Below are positions 1 through 12,024 of a stretch of DNA of 64,000 nt, piece by piece. The DNA lies in NCBI RefSeq assembly GCF_033546935.1, contig NZ_CP137854.1, forward strand, positions 2,666,001 to 2,730,000, in the 5' to 3' direction. Position 1 is the first letter of the stretch. Each line of letters begins with the position of its first letter. A program made the translations under genes and the position numbers. Below the pieces are notes generated by a model. It was not told the origin of the DNA, did no database searches, and was given only the letters and a program-made list of their open reading frames with translations. This DNA comes from Xylophilus sp. GOD-11R. Its GTDB lineage: Bacteria; Pseudomonadota; Gammaproteobacteria; Burkholderiales; Burkholderiaceae_C.

Positions 1-641
1 TCGCGGTCGACGGTCTGATCGAACGCGGCACGGTGATGGAGCTGACCGAGGCCTTCTTCGCGCTGGAACCACCGACCCAGCTCAAGTTGCGCGACGAGAT
101 CCTGACCGGCACGCTGGAAGCGCTCAACCAGGGCCAGTCGGACATCGCCATCGGCGTGAACGTCGACATGGCCAACAGCTCGGCGCACAACTTCCGGCCG
201 CTCGGCTCGGTGGAATTCATCTACGTGGTGGCACCGCACCATCCGCTGGCGGCGATCGAGCGGCCACTGAACGACACCGACCTGCGCAGCCACCGCGCGG
301 TGGCGGTGGCCGACACGGTGCAGCGCGGCAACGGCGCCACCGTCGGCATCTTCGCCGGCCAGTCGGTGCTGACGGTGCCATCGATGCAGGCCAAGCTCGA
401 TGCGCAGCTGCGCGGGCTGGGCGCCGGCGCGATTCCGCTGCCGATGGCACGGCCCTATGTGGAGGCCGGACACCTGGTCGAGAAGAAGCTCGACCGGCCG
501 CCGCGCATCTACCACGTCGGCTATGCCTGGCGCAGCGCCAACCCCGGCCGCGCGCTCAAGTGGTGGCTGGAACAGCTCGAAAGCCCCGCTACCCGCGCGG
601 CGCTGCTCGACCGACCACGAGGCTCCGGAGCAATCGCGTGA
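1..641 (+). CDS. LysR-family transcriptional regulator, 3' part
   Basis: The reading frame is open from the first bases of the window, so the start codon and the N-terminal helix-turn-helix lie outside. What is visible is about 212 residues of a LysR-type substrate-binding domain: alternating strands and helices, a segment reading QSDIAIGV early on, then an effector-domain-like region with VVAPHHPLA and [12 protein letters not shown]. The last motif is the usual hinge before the final helix. Family knowledge: such proteins bind a small effector and activate or repress nearby genes, often a divergent one. The target cannot be told because the upstream side is missing. The stop codon overlaps the GTG start of gluQ (GTGA), suggesting read-through into the tRNA-modification genes, although the functions are unrelated. 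Confidence 0.8.
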   Translation, partial: AVDGLIERGTVMELTEAFFALEPPTQLKLRDEILTGTLEALNQGQSDIAIGVNVDMANSSAHNFRPLGSVEFIYVVAPHHPLAAIERPLNDTDLRSHRAVAVADTVQRGNGATVGIFAGQSVLTVPSMQAKLDAQLRGLGAGAIPLPMARPYVEAGHLVEKKLDRPPRIYHVGYAWRSANPGRALKWWLEQLESPATRAALLDRPRGSGAIA

Positions 642-1546
642 CAGCGTCCGGCTACGTCGGCCGATTCGCGCCATCGCCCACCGGCGCGCTGCACGCCGGA
701 TCGCTGGTCGCCGCGCTCGCCAGCTGGCTCGACGCCCGCGCCCACGGTGGGCGCTGGCTGGTACGCATCGAAGACGTCGACACACCGCGCTGCGTGCCGG
801 GTGCGGCCGAACGCATCCTGGCGCAACTCGAAGCCTGTGCGATGCGGCCGGACGAGGCGCCGGTCTGGCAGTCCACGCGTGGCGACCACTACCAGGCCGC
901 GCTCGACCGCCTGCTCGCTTCGGGCAACGCCTACCCCTGCGCCTGCTCGCGCCAGGACATCGCCCGCACCCAGGCCGAGCGCGGCATCGACCGCCAGCGC
1001 AACGCCGCGCTGCCCTATCCCGGCACCTGCCGCCACGGCCTTCACGGTCGACCGGCGCGCGCCTGGCGGCTCGATACCGGCCGCGATCCCTCGCCCGTCC
1101 GCTGGACCGACCGCGCCGCCGGCCCGCAAAGCCAGGCGGTCGAACAAGAGGTGGGCGACTTCGTGCTGCGGCGCGCCGATGGTCTGTGGGCCTACCAGTT
1201 GGCGGTGGTGGTCGACGATGCCGCGCAGGGCGTGACCCATGTGGTGCGCGGCCTCGATCTGCTCGACAACACCCCGCGCCAGATCGTGCTGCAGCGCGCA
1301 CTCGGCCTGCCGACGCCGGGCTACCTGCACACGCCGCTGGTGCTGGCCGAAGGCGGGGAAAAGCTTTCCAAGCAGAACGGTGCGACACCCTTCGACGAAC
1401 GCCGCCCGGCCCCGGCACTGCGGGAGGCCGCCGCCCGCCTGGGCTTGCCCGACTCGACGAGTGGCGACGATCCTGCGGCGCTGCTCGCGCGCTGGATCGA
1501 ACCCTGGCGAAAAGCGTGGATCGCGCCTTTTACAATCGCCCGGTGA
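638..1546 (+). CDS. gluQ: Glutamyl-Q tRNA(Asp) synthetase
   Basis: 302 residues from a GTG start that overlaps the LysR stop. The enzyme activates glutamate and transfers it to queuosine at position 34 of tRNA-Asp. The protein is a shortened GluRS catalytic core without the anticodon-binding domain. Visible are the class I signature region GRFAPSPTG with an HAGS segment (residues 19-22) in place of HIGH, a KLSKQ segment (about 242-246) as the KMSKS equivalent, and the zinc site C101, C103, Y127, C131. The length fits the family (about 290-310). An in-frame GTG/ATG further upstream would add residues outside the conserved fold, so 638 is preferred. It overlaps trmB by a GTGA, so the two tRNA enzymes are translationally coupled. 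Confidence 0.93.
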   Translation: MTASGYVGRFAPSPTGALHAGSLVAALASWLDARAHGGRWLVRIEDVDTPRCVPGAAERILAQLEACAMRPDEAPVWQSTRGDHYQAALDRLLASGNAYPCACSRQDIARTQAERGIDRQRNAALPYPGTCRHGLHGRPARAWRLDTGRDPSPVRWTDRAAGPQSQAVEQEVGDFVLRRADGLWAYQLAVVVDDAAQGVTHVVRGLDLLDNTPRQIVLQRALGLPTPGYLHTPLVLAEGGEKLSKQNGATPFDERRPAPALREAAARLGLPDSTSGDDPAALLARWIEPWRKAWIAPFTIAR

Positions 1547-2289
1547 CCCAGCCTCCAGAGAACCATCCGCCCGCCCTGCCCGACCAGCCCGATGCCGCCG
1601 CCACACCGGCGCAGGGCATGGTCCATCGCAAGACCATCAAGAGCTACGTGCTGCGCACCGGCCGCACCACCAGCGGCCAGACACGGGCGCTGGCCGAGCT
1701 CGGCGGCAAGTTCCTGCAGCCATACCGGCCGGGAGCGTTCGAGCCGTCGGCCGCTTTCGGCCGCACCGCACCGCTCATCCTGGAAATCGGCTTCGGCATG
1801 GGCGAAGCCACCGCGCACATCGCCTCGGTACGACCGGACGACAATTTCCTCTGCTGCGAAGTGCACGAACCCGGCGTCGGCGCCTTGCTCAAGCGCATCG
1901 GCGAGCAGCAGCTGCACAACATCCGCATCCTGCGCCACGACGCCGTCGAGGTCATCGACCACATGCTGCAGCCCGGCACGCTGCAGGGCGTGCACATCTT
2001 CTTCCCCGACCCCTGGCACAAGAAGCGCCACAACAAGCGGCGTCTGGTGCAGGCACCGCTGATCTCGCGCCTGGCCACGCGCCTGGCGCCCGGCGGTTAT
2101 CTGCATTGCGCAACCGACTGGCAACCCTACGCCGAACAGATGCTGGAAGTGCTCGGCGCGGAACCGCTGCTCGCCAACACCGCCGACAGCTACGCCACCC
2201 GGCCCGACTATCGCCCGCTCACCAAGTTCGAGAACCGCGGCCTGCGGCTGGGCCACGGCGTGTGGGACATCGTTTTTCGCCGCAAGTGA
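1543..2289 (+). CDS. trmB: tRNA (guanine-N7)-methyltransferase
   Basis: 248 residues from GTG 1543, which overlaps the gluQ stop; ATG 1618 is an alternative start just before the conserved core. The enzyme methylates G46 in the variable loop of tRNAs with S-adenosylmethionine. Motif [12 protein letters not shown], the acidic E of motif II (CCEVHEPG) and the family-specific [14 protein letters not shown] segment are all present, and the C-terminal KFENRG block is typical. The N-terminal 25 residues are proline-rich and probably disordered, as in many beta-proteobacterial TrmB proteins. Nothing abnormal is seen. Confidence 0.95.
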   Translation: MTQPPENHPPALPDQPDAAATPAQGMVHRKTIKSYVLRTGRTTSGQTRALAELGGKFLQPYRPGAFEPSAAFGRTAPLILEIGFGMGEATAHIASVRPDDNFLCCEVHEPGVGALLKRIGEQQLHNIRILRHDAVEVIDHMLQPGTLQGVHIFFPDPWHKKRHNKRRLVQAPLISRLATRLAPGGYLHCATDWQPYAEQMLEVLGAEPLLANTADSYATRPDYRPLTKFENRGLRLGHGVWDIVFRRK

Positions 2290-2423
2290 GGCACCGGGGC
2301 GGTGCGCCCCACCACGAGAGTAGGCATGCGCAAACTTGCCGCCTTCCAAATGCGCATGCGATCATCTGCGATTCATTCGCAAACGTGAGTGTTAGGCAAC
2401 CCCAAAGCAGGTACGCAAAGTGC

Positions 2424-3512
2424 ATGACGCTAGCCGACTACGACACCGATCGCTTGGCGCGCACCGACATTGCATCGCCGCTGATGACACCAAATAACCC
2501 GTCCCCGATCCTCCAACACCTCGTCGAGATCACCGGCCACCGCGACCACACGCGCCTGGAGTACTCGGTCATCTCCGCCCTGCGGCACCTGGTCGGCATG
2601 CGGCAGGTGCGCAAGCTGGAGTTCTTCCTCGTCAAGGACGTGACCTACGTCCGCCCCTGCCTGCTGCTGGTCGACGGCGAAATGGTGGCGCCCGACGCCG
2701 TCCCGGTGCCAGACAGCGCCTGCCCGCCGCTGGCCAGCCACACCGAACTCATGCAAGGACTCGAGCAGCGTTCCAGCAGCATCCAGTACACCTATGCCGA
2801 CGGCAGCTACCGCCTCTGGCTGCCGGTGCGGCTCGACGACCGCGTGGTGTCCTGCCTGGAAATCTCCAACGACAGCGCCTACAGCGCGCAGACGCTGGAC
2901 GTGATCAACGGCATCGTCGAGGTCTACCGCAACTACCAGAGCCTGCTCGACTACAGCGAGCGCGACGCCCTCACCGGCCTCTTCAACCGCAAGACCTTCG
3001 ACGAGCAGTTCTCGCGCCACACGCGCGACGCCACCAGTACCACGCGACCGGAAGACGATGTCGAATCGCACTGGCTGGCCGTCGTGGACATCGACCACTT
3101 CAAGCAGGTCAACGACCGCTTCGGCCATGTCTACGGCGACGAGGTGCTGATCCTGGTCGCCAACCTGCTCAAGTCGTCCTTCCGCAGCCAGGACCGCATC
3201 TTCCGTTTCGGCGGTGAGGAATTCGTGGTGTTGCTGCGCCAGGCGACGCTGGAGCAGGCGCGCCTCATCTTCAACCGCTTCCGCACCAACATCGAGCAGT
3301 TCGCCTTTCCGCAGGTGGGCCGGGTCACCGTCAGCGTGGGCTTCACCATCGTCGGCTACGGCGCGCCGGTCGAAATCATGGGCCACGCCGACCAGGCGCT
3401 CTACCACGCCAAGGAAAACGGCCGCAACCAGGTCTGCTATTACGAGGAACTGATGAAGGGCGGCCAGCTCCAGGCGGCCGACGTGGCGCACGACGACGTG
3501 GAGCTCTTCTAG
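2424..3512 (+). CDS. GAF-GGDEF diguanylate cyclase
   Basis: 362 residues. It probably makes cyclic di-GMP from two GTP. The N-terminal 170 residues have a GAF-like fold with no obvious ligand residues. After a short linker the cyclase domain begins at DALTGLFNR (about 181-189). The active site is GGEEF (263-267), preceded by the metal-binding D222/D224 in VVDIDHFK. The inhibitory I-site RxxD is intact as RSQD (254-257), five residues before GGEEF, so feedback inhibition by c-di-GMP is expected. No EAL or HD-GYP domain follows. The start at ATG 2424 has only a weak Shine-Dalgarno sequence, and ATG 2484 is possible. The gene is monocistronic, ending at a bidirectional terminator shared with alaS. 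Confidence 0.9.
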   Translation: MTLADYDTDRLARTDIASPLMTPNNPSPILQHLVEITGHRDHTRLEYSVISALRHLVGMRQVRKLEFFLVKDVTYVRPCLLLVDGEMVAPDAVPVPDSACPPLASHTELMQGLEQRSSSIQYTYADGSYRLWLPVRLDDRVVSCLEISNDSAYSAQTLDVINGIVEVYRNYQSLLDYSERDALTGLFNRKTFDEQFSRHTRDATSTTRPEDDVESHWLAVVDIDHFKQVNDRFGHVYGDEVLILVANLLKSSFRSQDRIFRFGGEEFVVLLRQATLEQARLIFNRFRTNIEQFAFPQVGRVTVSVGFTIVGYGAPVEIMGHADQALYHAKENGRNQVCYYEELMKGGQLQAADVAHDDVELF

Positions 3513-3537
3513 GCCCCGATCGCGGCGATCGAGCAAG

Positions 3538-3576
3538 AAAAAACCGGCGGCCTCTTGCGAGCACCGCCGGTTTTTC
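3538..3576. terminator. Bidirectional rho-independent terminator between the diguanylate cyclase gene and alaS
   Basis: A perfect stem CCGGCGG (3544-3550) / CCGCCGG (3564-3570) is flanked by an A-run on the left and T5 on the right (3571-3575). The A5/T5 also pair, extending the stem to 12 bp. It can serve the plus-strand cyclase gene and the minus-strand alaS gene. Confidence 0.9.
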
Positions 3577-3609
3577 CTTGTTGGGGCGGACCGGCCGCAT
3601 TCGCCGGTA

Positions 3610-6243
3610 TCAAACCCGCTCGGCCACCCAGCCCTGCACCGACTGCAGCGCGGCCGGCAGACCGGCCGCATCGGTGCCACCGGCCATGGCCATGTCGGCC
3701 TTGCCACCGCCCTTGCCGCCCACCTGCTGGGCGACGAAGTTCACCAGCTCGCCAGCCTTCACCCTGCCCACGCTGTCGGCGGTGACACCCGCGGCGATCT
3801 GCACCTTGCCGCCTTCGGTGGAGGCCAGCACGATGGCAGCGGTCTTGAGCTTGTTCTTGAGTTTGTCGAGCGTGTCGCGCAACACCTTGGCGTCGGCGCC
3901 CGGCAGCTGGGCGGCCAGCACCTTGAGGCCGCCCACGTCGATCGCCTGCGCCAGCAGCTCGTCGCCCTGAGACGACGCCAGCTTGCCCTTGAGTGCGGCG
4001 ACTTCTTTTTCGAGCAAGCGGATGTGGTTCACAGCCCAATTCGCCCTAATTGCAATTTCAGCAGTTGGGGTGTTTAACGTGGTTGCCACTGTCTGCACCG
4101 TCGATTCGAGCTGCTGCAGGTAGGCCAGCGCATTGGCGCCGGTCACCGCCTCGATACGGCGCACGCCGGCGGCCACGCCGCTCTCGCCCACCACCTTGAA
4201 CAAACCGATGTCGCCGGTGCGGCCGACATGGGTGCCGCCGCAGAGCTCGCGGCTGGAGCCGATGTCGAGCACCCGCACCGTCTCGCCGTACTTCTCTCCG
4301 AACAGCATCATCGCGCCGGTCTTCTGGGCCGACTCGATGTCCATCTGCCGGGCGTTGGTGGCCTCGTTGGCCAGGATCTCGGCATTGACCCGTGATTCGA
4401 TCTCGCGAATCTGCGCGTCGGTCACCGCCTGGGTATGCGCGAAGTCGAAACGGGTGCGATCGGCATTGACCAGCGAACCCTTCTGCTGCACGTGCGTGCC
4501 CAAAACCTCGCGCAACGCCTTGTGCATGAGGTGGGTGACGCTGTGGTTGCGCTGGGTGGCGGCGCGCAGGGCGGCGTCGACGCGGGCCGTGACCTTGTCG
4601 CCCACCTTCAGCGTGCCCTGGGTCTGGGTGCCGTGGTGGCCGAACACGTCGGACTTGATCTTCTGCGTGTCGGCCACACCGAAGAGCACGCCTTCGGCGG
4701 CGAGCTGGCCCTGGTCGCCGACCTGGCCGCCGCTCTCGGCGTAGAAGGGCGTGGTGTCGAGCACCACGATGCCGGCCTGGCCCTCGGTGAGCTGCGGCAC
4801 CGGCGTGCCCTCGTGGTAGAGCGCGACCACGGCGGCGGCCTCTTCCAGCATTTCGTAGCCGGTGAACAGGTTGCCGGCGCCGGTGTAGTCGAGTGCGCGG
4901 TCCATGCGGAACTTGCCCGCCGCGCGGCCGGCCGCCTTCTGGCGTTCCATGGCCGCCTTGAAGCCTTCTTCGTCGACGCCCACGCCGCGTTCACGGCAGA
5001 CGTCGGCCGAGAGATCCAGCGGAAAACCGAAGGTGTCGTGCAGCTTGAAGGCGACCTCGCCCGGCAGCACCTGCTGGCCGCCGGCCAGGGCCGCGTCGAG
5101 GATCTCCATGCCGTTGGCGAGCGTCTCGAAGAAGCGCTCTTCCTCGGTCTTGAGGATGTCGGAAATGCGCTGCAGGTCGGCCTGCAGCTTCGGATAGGCC
5201 TCGCCCATCAGCGCGACCAGGTCGGGCACCAGCTTGTGGAAGAAGGGCTTCTTCTGGCCGAGCTTGTAGCCGTGGCGGATGGCACGGCGCACGATGCGGC
5301 GCTGCACGTAGCCGCGGCCTTCGTTGCTCGGCACCACGCCGTCGGCCACCAGGAAGGCGGTGGCGCGGATGTGGTCGGCGATCACACGCAGGCTCTTGTT
5401 CTCGAGGTCGGTGCAGCCGGTCTCGCGCGACGCGGCGCGGATCAGCGCGGCGAAGATGTCGATCTCGTAGTTGCTGTGCACATGCTGCAGGATGGCCGCG
5501 AGGCGCTCCAGGCCCATGCCGGTGTCGACGCAGGGCGCCGGCAGCCGGGTGACGCTGCCGTCCTCGGCCATGTCGAACTGCATGAACACGTTGTTCCAGA
5601 TCTCGATGAAGCGGTCGCCGTCTTCGTCAGGGCTGCCGGGCGGGCCGCCGGGGATGTGCGGGCCGTGGTCGTAGAAAATCTCCGAGCAGGGACCGCAGGG
5701 GCCGGTGTCGGCCATCATCCAGAAGTTGTCGGACTTGTAGCGGCCACCCTTGTTGTCGCCGATGCGGATGACCCGCTCGGGCGGCAGGCCGATCTCCTTG
5801 GTCCAGATGTCGTAGGCCTCGTCGTCTTCTTCATAGACGGTGGCCAGCAGGCGTTCGGCGGGCAGCTTGTAGACCTGGGTCAGCAGCTCCCAGGCCCACT
5901 GCAGCGACTCGCGCTTGAAGTAGTCGCCGAAGCTCCAGTTGCCCAGCATCTCAAAGAAGGTGTGGTGACGCGCGGTATAGCCGACGTTCTCCAGATCGTT
6001 GTGCTTGCCGCCCGCACGCAGGCAGGCCTGGACCGAGGTAGCGCGGTTGTACGAGCGCTTGTCGCTGCCCAGGAACACGTCCTTGAACTGCACCATGCCC
6101 GAGTTGGTGAACATCAGCGTGGGGTCGTTGCCCGGCACCAGCGAGCTCGACGCCACCACCGTGTGGCCCTTGGCGGCGAAGAAATCGAGAAAGGTCTTGC
6201 GGATCTCGGCGACGGTGGCGGGAGGTGTCGTGGGAAGCGTCAT
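3610..6243 (-). CDS. alaS: Alanine--tRNA ligase
   Basis: 877 residues, the normal length for bacterial AlaRS. It charges tRNA-Ala. The class II catalytic core is at the N-terminus ([20 protein letters not shown], then [14 protein letters not shown]). It is followed by the tRNA recognition region, the SAD editing domain with the zinc ligands HSVTHLMH and CGGTHV, and a glycine-rich C-terminal DHHA1 domain ending in [15 protein letters not shown]. The start is set at the ATG that begins MTLPTTPP: the upstream in-frame extension is not conserved in character and conserved residues begin about 12 codons after this ATG. No T-box or leader peptide was seen upstream. Confidence 0.97.
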   Translation of the reverse strand: MTLPTTPPATVAEIRKTFLDFFAAKGHTVVASSSLVPGNDPTLMFTNSGMVQFKDVFLGSDKRSYNRATSVQACLRAGGKHNDLENVGYTARHHTFFEMLGNWSFGDYFKRESLQWAWELLTQVYKLPAERLLATVYEEDDEAYDIWTKEIGLPPERVIRIGDNKGGRYKSDNFWMMADTGPCGPCSEIFYDHGPHIPGGPPGSPDEDGDRFIEIWNNVFMQFDMAEDGSVTRLPAPCVDTGMGLERLAAILQHVHSNYEIDIFAALIRAASRETGCTDLENKSLRVIADHIRATAFLVADGVVPSNEGRGYVQRRIVRRAIRHGYKLGQKKPFFHKLVPDLVALMGEAYPKLQADLQRISDILKTEEERFFETLANGMEILDAALAGGQQVLPGEVAFKLHDTFGFPLDLSADVCRERGVGVDEEGFKAAMERQKAAGRAAGKFRMDRALDYTGAGNLFTGYEMLEEAAAVVALYHEGTPVPQLTEGQAGIVVLDTTPFYAESGGQVGDQGQLAAEGVLFGVADTQKIKSDVFGHHGTQTQGTLKVGDKVTARVDAALRAATQRNHSVTHLMHKALREVLGTHVQQKGSLVNADRTRFDFAHTQAVTDAQIREIESRVNAEILANEATNARQMDIESAQKTGAMMLFGEKYGETVRVLDIGSSRELCGGTHVGRTGDIGLFKVVGESGVAAGVRRIEAVTGANALAYLQQLESTVQTVATTLNTPTAEIAIRANWAVNHIRLLEKEVAALKGKLASSQGDELLAQAIDVGGLKVLAAQLPGADAKVLRDTLDKLKNKLKTAAIVLASTEGGKVQIAAGVTADSVGRVKAGELVNFVAQQVGGKGGGKADMAMAGGTDAAGLPAALQSVQGWVAERV

Positions 6244-6361
6244 GGTGGCGGCGATGGAATGGCGGGCGTCCGGGTGGCCGGCGCCCTGATGGCGCGGCCC
6301 CTGCGAACAGCACATGCGGGCCGAAAGCGGTCTTCGCAAGTGTCGGACGTAACACGCGATT

Positions 6362-7516
6362 TTAGCGGGCAGGCCGGGCCTGCGCCGAGGTGCCGGGCAC
6401 CACCAGATCGCGCAGCGAGTGACCGGAGGCCAGGCGGTCGAAACCGCGGTTGATGTCGTCGAGCGGAATGCGCTCGCCCATCAGACGGTCGATCGGCAAT
6501 TTGCCGCGCTGGTAGAGGTCGATATAGCGCGGGATGTCGCGCACCGGCACCGCCGATCCGATGTAGCTGCCGCGCAGCGTGCGCTCCTCGCCCACCAGCT
6601 GCACCGGCGGCAGCGCAAAGCGCAACGCTGGATGGGGCAGGCCCGCGCTGATGGTGGTGCCGCCGCGCCGGGTGATCTTCCAGGCCAGCTCCATCGCAGG
6701 TATGGCGCCGGCCATCTCGAACGCGAAATCGACGCCGCCATGGGTGATGTCGCGCACCGCCTCGGCCGCCGCCGGATCGGTCGCGTTGAGCGTGGTGGTG
6801 GCACCCAGCCGACGCGCCAGCGAGAGCTTGGCCGGATCGAGGTCGATCGCCACCACGTCGCGCGCGCCCGCCGCCACCGCCGCCAGCAGCGCGCTGAAAC
6901 CCACGCCGCCCAGGCCCAGCACCGCCGCACGCGCGCCGGCCCGCAGCTTTGCCGTATTGACCACCGCGCCCACGCCCGTCAGCACCGCGCAGCCGAACAG
7001 CGCGGCCTCGGCGTCGCCGATGGTCGAGTCGATCTTCACGCAGGAGCGGCGCGACACGACCGCATGCTCGGCAAAACAGCTCACGCCCAGGTGGTGGTGC
7101 ACGGGCAGGTCGCCGCGCGACAGTCGCCGTTGGCCGCCGAGCAGCTGGCCGGCACCGTTGGCGTCGGCACCCGGCTCGCACAGTGCCGGCCGCCCTTCGG
7201 CGCAGGGCTCGCAGGTGCCGCAGCTCGGCATGAAGACCAGCACCACCCGGTCGCCCACGCGCATATCGGTCACGCCTGCGCCGCATTCGACGACTTCACC
7301 GCAGGATTCATGGCCCAGCACCATCGGCGTGGGACGTGGCCGGTCGCCCGAGATCACCGACAGGTCGGAATGGCAGAGCCCGGCCGCCAGGATCTTCAGC
7401 AACACCTCGCCCGGACCCGGCGGCGCGAGGTCGACCTCGGTGATCTGCAAGGGCAGGCTTTTGCCGTAGGGTTTGGGAACTCCGGTCTGTGCCAGCACGG
7501 CTGCGCGTATTTTCAT
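6362..7516 (-). CDS. Zinc-dependent alcohol dehydrogenase (class III-like MDR)
   Basis: 384 residues. It is an NAD(P)-dependent medium-chain dehydrogenase with two zinc sites. The catalytic zinc region is GLCHSDLSV and [10 protein letters not shown]; the structural zinc lobe is [15 protein letters not shown] (four cysteines). The Rossmann motif is [12 protein letters not shown], followed by an acidic residue (IDLD) that favours NAD. The gene is divergent from gabD with a 181-bp gap. This suggests, without proof, that alcohol and aldehyde oxidation are linked, for example a hydroxy acid such as 4-hydroxybutyrate to its semialdehyde and then to the acid by the GabD-like enzyme. The substrate cannot be read from the sequence. 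Confidence 0.87.
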   Translation of the reverse strand: MKIRAAVLAQTGVPKPYGKSLPLQITEVDLAPPGPGEVLLKILAAGLCHSDLSVISGDRPRPTPMVLGHESCGEVVECGAGVTDMRVGDRVVLVFMPSCGTCEPCAEGRPALCEPGADANGAGQLLGGQRRLSRGDLPVHHHLGVSCFAEHAVVSRRSCVKIDSTIGDAEAALFGCAVLTGVGAVVNTAKLRAGARAAVLGLGGVGFSALLAAVAAGARDVVAIDLDPAKLSLARRLGATTTLNATDPAAAEAVRDITHGGVDFAFEMAGAIPAMELAWKITRRGGTTISAGLPHPALRFALPPVQLVGEERTLRGSYIGSAVPVRDIPRYIDLYQRGKLPIDRLMGERIPLDDINRGFDRLASGHSLRDLVVPGTSAQARPAR

Positions 7517-7697
7517 GATGGTTCTACGACGCCAAGTTTGCAGTCGCTCACTGGGAAAACCAGCATTCGAGCCTGTCGGCCAAAACGCGTCCAGAGGGCT
7601 TTCCCGCGCAGGGCAATCACCGAGCCGACAGTGCGAGAATTCGCGGCTGGCCTGCCCGCGGCAGGCGTGTCGACAACGTTCCCAAGGACCAAGCACC

Positions 7698-9176
<1,479 letters not shown>

Positions 9177-9190
9177 GCTGCAGAAAAGAG

Positions 9191-9886
9191 ATGCGCATCC
9201 TGCTGGTCGAAGACGAGGAAGAGATGGCCGCGTGGCTGCAGCGAGCGCTCAAGCAGAGCGGCTTCGTCACCGACCACGCGCCCGACGCCCGCACCGCCGA
9301 AGCCCTGCTGTCGGTGGGCACCGCCTACGACGCGGTGGTGCTCGACCTCGGCCTGCCCGACAAGCATGGTTTTTCGGTGCTGTCGGAGCTGCGCAACGGC
9401 GGCCACGCGGTGCCGGTGCTGGTGCTGACCGCCCAGGGCGCTCTACCCGACAGGGTGCGCGGCCTGAACCTCGGCGCCGACGACTTCATGGCCAAGCCCT
9501 TCGCCATCGAGGAACTCGAAGCCCGCCTGCTGGCGCTGGTGCGGCGCGCCCATGGCCGCCAGCACCCCAAGCTGCAATGCGCCTCGCTGCTCTACGACAG
9601 CGAAAGCCATGCCTTCACCCTGGCCGGCGAGCTGCTGCAGCTCACGCCACGCGAGCACGCTGCGCTCACTGCCTTGCTGATGCGCGCCGGCTCGCCGGTC
9701 GGCAAGTCGCAGCTCTCGGACAAGGTCTTTCCGCAGGACAGCAGCGTCGGCCCCGACGCCATCGAGCTAGTGCTGCACCGCCTGCGCCGAAAGCTGGCCG
9801 ACAGCGACGTGACCATCGTCACCGTGCGCGGCCTGGGCTACATGCTCGAAAGCGCAGCAGGCCATGCCGCCGAACGGCGCGACTGA
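9191..9886 (+). CDS. OmpR-family response regulator, TctD-like
   Basis: 231 residues: a receiver domain (about 1-115) with phosphoacceptor D52 in VVLDLGLPD, acidic pocket E7/D8, conserved T in LVLTAQ and K in AKPF; and a C-terminal winged helix with a TVRGLGYML segment. It starts 14 bases after gabD, but the next gene is its partner kinase (23-bp overlap). The position before tctBA matches the TctD arrangement known from tricarboxylate uptake operons, where the regulator activates the transporter genes. The gene name is not given because specificity is inferred from context only. Confidence 0.88.
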   Translation: MRILLVEDEEEMAAWLQRALKQSGFVTDHAPDARTAEALLSVGTAYDAVVLDLGLPDKHGFSVLSELRNGGHAVPVLVLTAQGALPDRVRGLNLGADDFMAKPFAIEELEARLLALVRRAHGRQHPKLQCASLLYDSESHAFTLAGELLQLTPREHAALTALLMRAGSPVGKSQLSDKVFPQDSSVGPDAIELVLHRLRRKLADSDVTIVTVRGLGYMLESAAGHAAERRD

Positions 9887-11414
9887 CACGCGGCGTTCCT
9901 GGCGCACCGGCATCCGCACCCAGCTGCTGCTCCTGCTGCTGCCGGGCCTGGCCGCGCTGCTGGCCTTCGACAGCTGGACCGACTACCGCGCCATGGCGCG
10001 TACGCTCGAATCGGCCTACGACGAATCCCTGCTCGAGGCCATCGGCGCGCTCGACATCGCCATCGTCAACGACCGCGACGGCGGGCTGGTGCTGAGCGAG
10101 CCGTATGCGATCCAGGCGATGTTCGAGTCGCTCGACGCGCGGCACAAGCACCTGCAGGTGCTGGCGACGCCCGAGCGGCCCGACGACCCGGGCGCGCCAC
10201 CGCCGCAGACGCTGTTCGGCACCGGCGACCTGCCCGCCCCGCCGCCAGGCCCGCCAGGCGAGCCGGCGCCGCTGACGCTGGGCAGCGCACCCGACGCGCG
10301 CATCGCCTTCTACAACGCCGACTACCGGGGCTACCCGGTGCGCATCGCGGCCTTGCAGCGGCGCGCCTACGACGGCCTGGGCCGCGGCTGGCAGGTGTCG
10401 ATCCGGGCGGCCGAAAGCACCGGCCGCCGCAACGCCGCCCGCCAGGCCCTGCTGCGCACCGAGATCCTGCAGGGCCTGCGCATGCTGGCGGTGACCGTCG
10501 TGCTGGTGTGGCTGGGCATCGCCCTGGCGCTGCGTCCGCTGCAGCGCCTGCGCGCCGCGCTGCGTGCGCGGCCGGCGCACGACCTGCGGCCGCTGGAAGC
10601 CGGCGCGGTGCCTGGCGAAGTGGCACCGCTGGTCGATGCGGTCAACCACCACATCGCCGACCACCGCGCCGTGCTCGAGCGACAAGCGGGTTTTCTGGCC
10701 GACGCCTCGCATCAGCTGCGCACGCCGCTGGCCATCATGACGACGCAGGCCGGCTATGCCCTGCGACAGGACGAGCCCGGCAGCATGCGCGAGAGCCTGG
10801 CGGCGATCGCCGGGCAGCTCGAGCGCAGCCGGCGTCTGTCCGACCAGTTGCTCGCCATGGCCCATGCGAGCCGGGCCGCGCCGCAAGTGTCGCCGCCTGT
10901 CGCCGACCTGAATGCCGTGGCCCGCGAGGTGGTGCTGCAGTACCTGCCGCTGGCGCGCGAGAAGCACATCGACCTGGGCTGGAGCGATCTGCGCGGCGAG
11001 GTCGAAGACGAATCCACCGACCCATCGCCCGTCGCGCCACTCGCTGCCGAACCCGGCGAGCTGCACGAGGCCCTGGCCAACCTGCTGCACAACGCCATCC
11101 GCCACACGCCGCGCGACGGACACATCGACGTGGCGGTGCGGCGTGAGGCCGGCACGCTGCTGGCCGAGGTCGCCGACAGCGGCCCCGGCCTGCCCGCCGA
11201 GCGGCGCGAAGCGGTCTTCCAGCGCTTCAACCGCAGCCCGCCCGCACCCGGCGCGCCCAAAGGCGGCGCCGGGCTGGGACTGGCCATCGCGCGCGCCTAC
11301 GCACGGCGCAACGGCGGCGACATCGTCTTCGCCGACCCCCCGCCCGGCTGTCCGGGCCTGGTGGCGCGACTGGTGTTTCCCCTGAGCGCAACACCGGCCC
11401 GGCATCCGCAATAA
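9864..11414 (+). CDS. Sensor histidine kinase, TctE-like
   Basis: 516 residues. A short cytoplasmic N-terminus is followed by a transmembrane helix (about 20-36), a periplasmic region (about 37-203) with a proline-rich loop near 110-135, and a second helix (about 205-223). The DHp box ADASHQLRTPLA has the phospho-accepting H283. The ATPase domain shows the N box NLLHNAIRHTP, G1 DSGPGLP and G2 GGAGLGLAIA. It probably senses an organic anion in the periplasm and phosphorylates the regulator encoded just upstream. The 23-bp overlap with that gene supports coupled translation. Confidence 0.88.
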   Translation: MPPNGATDTRRSWRTGIRTQLLLLLLPGLAALLAFDSWTDYRAMARTLESAYDESLLEAIGALDIAIVNDRDGGLVLSEPYAIQAMFESLDARHKHLQVLATPERPDDPGAPPPQTLFGTGDLPAPPPGPPGEPAPLTLGSAPDARIAFYNADYRGYPVRIAALQRRAYDGLGRGWQVSIRAAESTGRRNAARQALLRTEILQGLRMLAVTVVLVWLGIALALRPLQRLRAALRARPAHDLRPLEAGAVPGEVAPLVDAVNHHIADHRAVLERQAGFLADASHQLRTPLAIMTTQAGYALRQDEPGSMRESLAAIAGQLERSRRLSDQLLAMAHASRAAPQVSPPVADLNAVAREVVLQYLPLAREKHIDLGWSDLRGEVEDESTDPSPVAPLAAEPGELHEALANLLHNAIRHTPRDGHIDVAVRREAGTLLAEVADSGPGLPAERREAVFQRFNRSPPAPGAPKGGAGLGLAIARAYARRNGGDIVFADPPPGCPGLVARLVFPLSATPARHPQ

Positions 11415-11543
11415 CACGTATTTTTGACAGATTCGCGGCTCCCACCGCGCTTCGGAAGCCGATTGGAAGGCTCGTTTCCTAGACTCGCCGCCGACTCGCG
11501 GGTCCCTTGCCGGGCCCCCTTCGCAGCCTGCAGGAGACAGCCC

Positions 11544-12020
11544 ATGAAACCTTCCCCACACTTCAACAAGGACTACTACGGCGGTGCGCTGATGGTCGTC
11601 ATCGGCCTGGCCGCCGTGTACGCCAGCGTGCAGTACAAGCTCGGCACGCTCCAGCGCATGGGGCCGGGCTTCTTTCCCTGTGCCGTCGGTGCGCTGCTGG
11701 CGCTCTCGGGCCTGCTGATCGCGATCTCCGCGCGCGGCCCGGCCCCGGCGCAAGAGGCCGGCGGCCACCATCCCACCGGCCTGCCCGACCTGCGCGGTGG
11801 CGTCTGCATCGTGCTCGGCACCCTGGCCTTCCTGCTGCTGGGCAACTACTGCGGACTGCTGCCGGCCACCTTCGCCATCGTCTTCATCTCGGCGCTGGGC
11901 GACCGCAGCAACACCGTGCTGCAGGCTTTCGTGCTGTCGGTGGCCATGATGGTGATCGCCACCGTCGTGTTCTGGTGGGCGCTGCAACTGCAGCTCCCGT
12001 TGATCAAGTGGGGAGCCTGA
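11544..12020 (+). CDS. tctB: Tripartite tricarboxylate transporter, small membrane subunit (TctB family)
   Basis: 158 residues with four predicted membrane helices. An early GPGFFPCAVGALLALSG segment is typical of TctB (DUF1468). It is the small integral membrane subunit of a TTT-type secondary transporter. The start is ATG 11544, with AGGAGA 7-12 bases upstream; a longer frame beginning at 11424 lacks a ribosome-binding site and its extra residues look non-coding. It is followed after 4 bases by tctA. The 129-bp gap after the kinase gene contains a TTGACA (11424-11429) but no convincing -10 box. Confidence 0.88.
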   Translation: MKPSPHFNKDYYGGALMVVIGLAAVYASVQYKLGTLQRMGPGFFPCAVGALLALSGLLIAISARGPAPAQEAGGHHPTGLPDLRGGVCIVLGTLAFLLLGNYCGLLPATFAIVFISALGDRSNTVLQAFVLSVAMMVIATVVFWWALQLQLPLIKWGA

Positions 12021-12024
12021 AGCC

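Noticed and set aside
11424..11452. TTGACA box as a promoter for tctBA
   Set aside because: No acceptable -10 sequence at 16-18 bases spacing (the position reads GCGCTT).
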